64,000 bases of DNA, taken from assembly GCA_001314545.1 (NCBI GenBank), contig LIHN01000021.1:186001-250000 (forward strand), read 5' to 3'. Below are positions 62,698-64,000 of the stretch, in pieces. This DNA comes from Bacteroidetes bacterium HLUCCA01. GTDB lineage: Bacteria > Bacteroidota > Rhodothermia > Balneolales > HLUCCA01. A model generated the notes under the pieces. It was not told where the DNA came from. It was given only the letters and a program-made list of their open reading frames with translations, and did not search any database. How positions within the stretch are numbered: the first letter of the stretch is position 1; each line of letters opens with the position of its first letter. The translations under genes were made by a program, and so were the position numbers.

Positions 62698-62723
62698 TAA
62701 AGTCCGGGAAATCGGTGCGATAA
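62698..62723 (+). promoter_or_regulatory. Sigma-28 (FliA-type) promoter of flagellin 2
   Basis: TAAA (62698-62701), a 15-bp spacer and GCGATAA (62717-62723) repeat the arrangement before flagellin 1, with most of the leader after it also conserved. Confidence 0.85.
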
Positions 62724-62792
62724 CTCTTACAGATCGCAGCCGCCGCTTTCGGTTACGGTCTTCAACAATAACAAATGCTTTGGAGAAACATC

Positions 62793-63761
62793 ATGTCTAG
62801 CTTTGGAGATATCAACAGAATTAACACGAACGTTCAGGCTCTGGACTCTCGCTTATCACTGAACCGCATCAACAAAGGGATTGCGGAAAATCAACTTCGC
62901 ATGTCGACCGGTATGCGAATCAACCGCGCCGAAGACGATGCGGCCGGTTACTCGATTGCATCTAAACTTAATGCACGGGTTGCAGGATTGGATCAGGCCC
63001 TGTCAAACGTAGGCGACGCCAAGTCCGTCCTGGACATCGCTGAGTCCAGCTTCGATACCGTTATGGATCAGCTCATCGAGATGAAAGCCCTGGCCACCCA
63101 GGCTGCCAACGATACCCTCGGAGCCGCAGAACGCAACTTTATTGCTGATCAGATTACTGCCCTGGGCAACGACATCAACGAGATTTCATCCCAGACCGTA
63201 TTTCAGGATTACAACCTGCTGGATGGCGCACTAGACGGTGCGGGTGACTCTACCTTCACCGGCGACTTCACCCTGACCTTCCAGGTAGGCGAACGTGCTG
63301 AAGATACCATCAGTACCAACATCTCTGCTGTAAACGTAGCTTCCCTGTTTGAAACGGGCGCAGGCGGTGCCGTTGAGGGTGTAGATGAAAACGGTGCGGT
63401 TGCAACCATAGCCAACATTGTAGTGGCAACCAGCGGAAGTGACCAGGGAGCCTTCACCTTTACCAACGCTGAATCTGTAGACTACCGGAACTTCCTGGGC
63501 GCCATCGATGACGCCATCGAAGCCATGGCCGACCGCGTGAACCAGATCGGGGTAACCCAGTCGTCACTGAGCCTGCGGGAAGTGACCCTCTCACAAGCCG
63601 TCACAGCCAACAGCTCGGCAGCCAGCCGGATCATGGATACCGACTTTGCCAAGGAACAAAGTGAGTCTGTCCGACTCCAGATCCTCCAGCAAACCGCTGT
63701 CTCCGCCATGGCCCAGGCCAACAACGGTCCGCAATCCGTACTCGGATTCCTCGGAAACTAA
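62793..63761 (+). CDS. Flagellin 2
   Basis: 322 residues from the ATG at 62793 that matches flagellin 1; the in-frame 62775 start lacks the conserved context. The first ~115 residues are identical to flagellin 1 and the last ~85 nearly so, while the centre (about 120-235) differs in sequence and length (GALDGAGDSTFTGDFTLTFQ, ETGAGGAVEGVDENGAV). It should co-assemble in the filament or be used under other conditions. The conserved ends may be kept alike by gene conversion. No large D2/D3 domains are present. Confidence 0.95.
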   Translation: MSSFGDINRINTNVQALDSRLSLNRINKGIAENQLRMSTGMRINRAEDDAAGYSIASKLNARVAGLDQALSNVGDAKSVLDIAESSFDTVMDQLIEMKALATQAANDTLGAAERNFIADQITALGNDINEISSQTVFQDYNLLDGALDGAGDSTFTGDFTLTFQVGERAEDTISTNISAVNVASLFETGAGGAVEGVDENGAVATIANIVVATSGSDQGAFTFTNAESVDYRNFLGAIDDAIEAMADRVNQIGVTQSSLSLREVTLSQAVTANSSAASRIMDTDFAKEQSESVRLQILQQTAVSAMAQANNGPQSVLGFLGN

Positions 63762-63778
63762 TAAAGCAGGACGGGATG

Positions 63779-63798
63779 CCGCCTGAGCAATCAGGCGG
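63779..63798 (+). other. Hairpin after flagellin 2
   Basis: CCGCCTGA and TCAGGCGG pair around a GCAA tetraloop, 17 bp after the flagellin stop. No T-run follows, so it may protect the mRNA 3' end rather than terminate. The rest of the window (63799-64000) shows no gene. Confidence 0.55.
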
Positions 63799-64000
63799 TG
63801 ATCGTCTGCCGACGAGAGTGCCAATGGAATTCCCAGACAGGGTACGTCCCTGATTCCCAAAACCTCTCAGCGTCTGTTTTGCCGATCAGAAGGATGCTTA
63901 CCAAAACAGCTTCTTCTTAAAACGGCTCAAATTCTCCAAGGCACCGGTTTACAGTTGCTGATCGGTGAGCATCCTCTGGAAGATCAAGCAAATAGAGACT

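Overview
The window looks like a flagellated member of the Balneolota/Rhodothermota branch of Bacteroidota-like bacteria. The evidence is a secreted protein ending in a C-terminal domain of the type IX secretion (T9SS) kind, several T9SS-style multidomain surface proteins, two short flagellins behind sigma-28-type promoters, and a G+C-rich chromosome carrying a more A+T-rich inserted element. The species is not named by anything I can see.

Left part (1 to about 17.7 kb): an integrated element, all genes on the minus strand. Read from its integrase it has integrase, a hypothetical gene, a small excisionase-like HTH protein, a winged-helix replication protein, a DnaB-type helicase, a hypothetical gene and a terminase small subunit. 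No large terminase, portal or capsid gene is visible. This is the order expected of a phage satellite (PICI-like). Next, in the same direction, come an SNF2 helicase and an Hsp70/actin-fold ATPase with overlapping start and stop codons, then brxA, brxB, brxC, a 66-codon remnant and the 5' part of pglX. This is a type I BREX system that runs off the window edge, so pglZ and brxL are not seen. The pairing of a satellite-type replication/packaging module with BREX plus the helicase/Hsp70 pair is the strongest candidate here for an undescribed system.

Junction (17.7 to 19.7 kb): a possible attachment region with a terminator, a 5'-truncated Gfo/Idh/MocA oxidoreductase, and a DUF433/DUF5615 toxin-antitoxin pair lying between two copies of a ~395-bp repeat that carries a SemiSWEET gene (one truncated, one intact).

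Middle (19.7 to 33.4 kb): a GH26 mannanase-like lipoprotein with a triplicated signal peptide, a single-domain response regulator, and a long minus-strand operon for a synthase-type exopolysaccharide. The operon encodes two membrane histidine-kinase-like proteins with damaged ATP-binding motifs, a membrane protein with SPOR-like repeats, a BcsB-like periplasmic protein, an outer-membrane barrel, a processive GT2 synthase with an N-terminal type II secretion ATPase-like (MshEN/T2SSE_N) domain, and a polytopic membrane protein.

Right part (33.6 to 64 kb): a lipoprotein of YwqK/MORN-type repeats, a CotH-kinase-like T9SS cargo, an ECF sigma factor facing a TPR-containing Ser/Thr kinase, a TetR regulator, a hybrid histidine kinase, a thioredoxin-OsmC pair, a Crp/Fnr regulator, an operon of histidine kinase, FecR-domain protein and 1683-residue PKD-repeat protein, several small secreted or cytoplasmic proteins, a CheY-like regulator, and two nearly identical flagellins with duplicated promoters and leaders. 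Signal transduction, surface polymers and motility dominate this chromosomal part.
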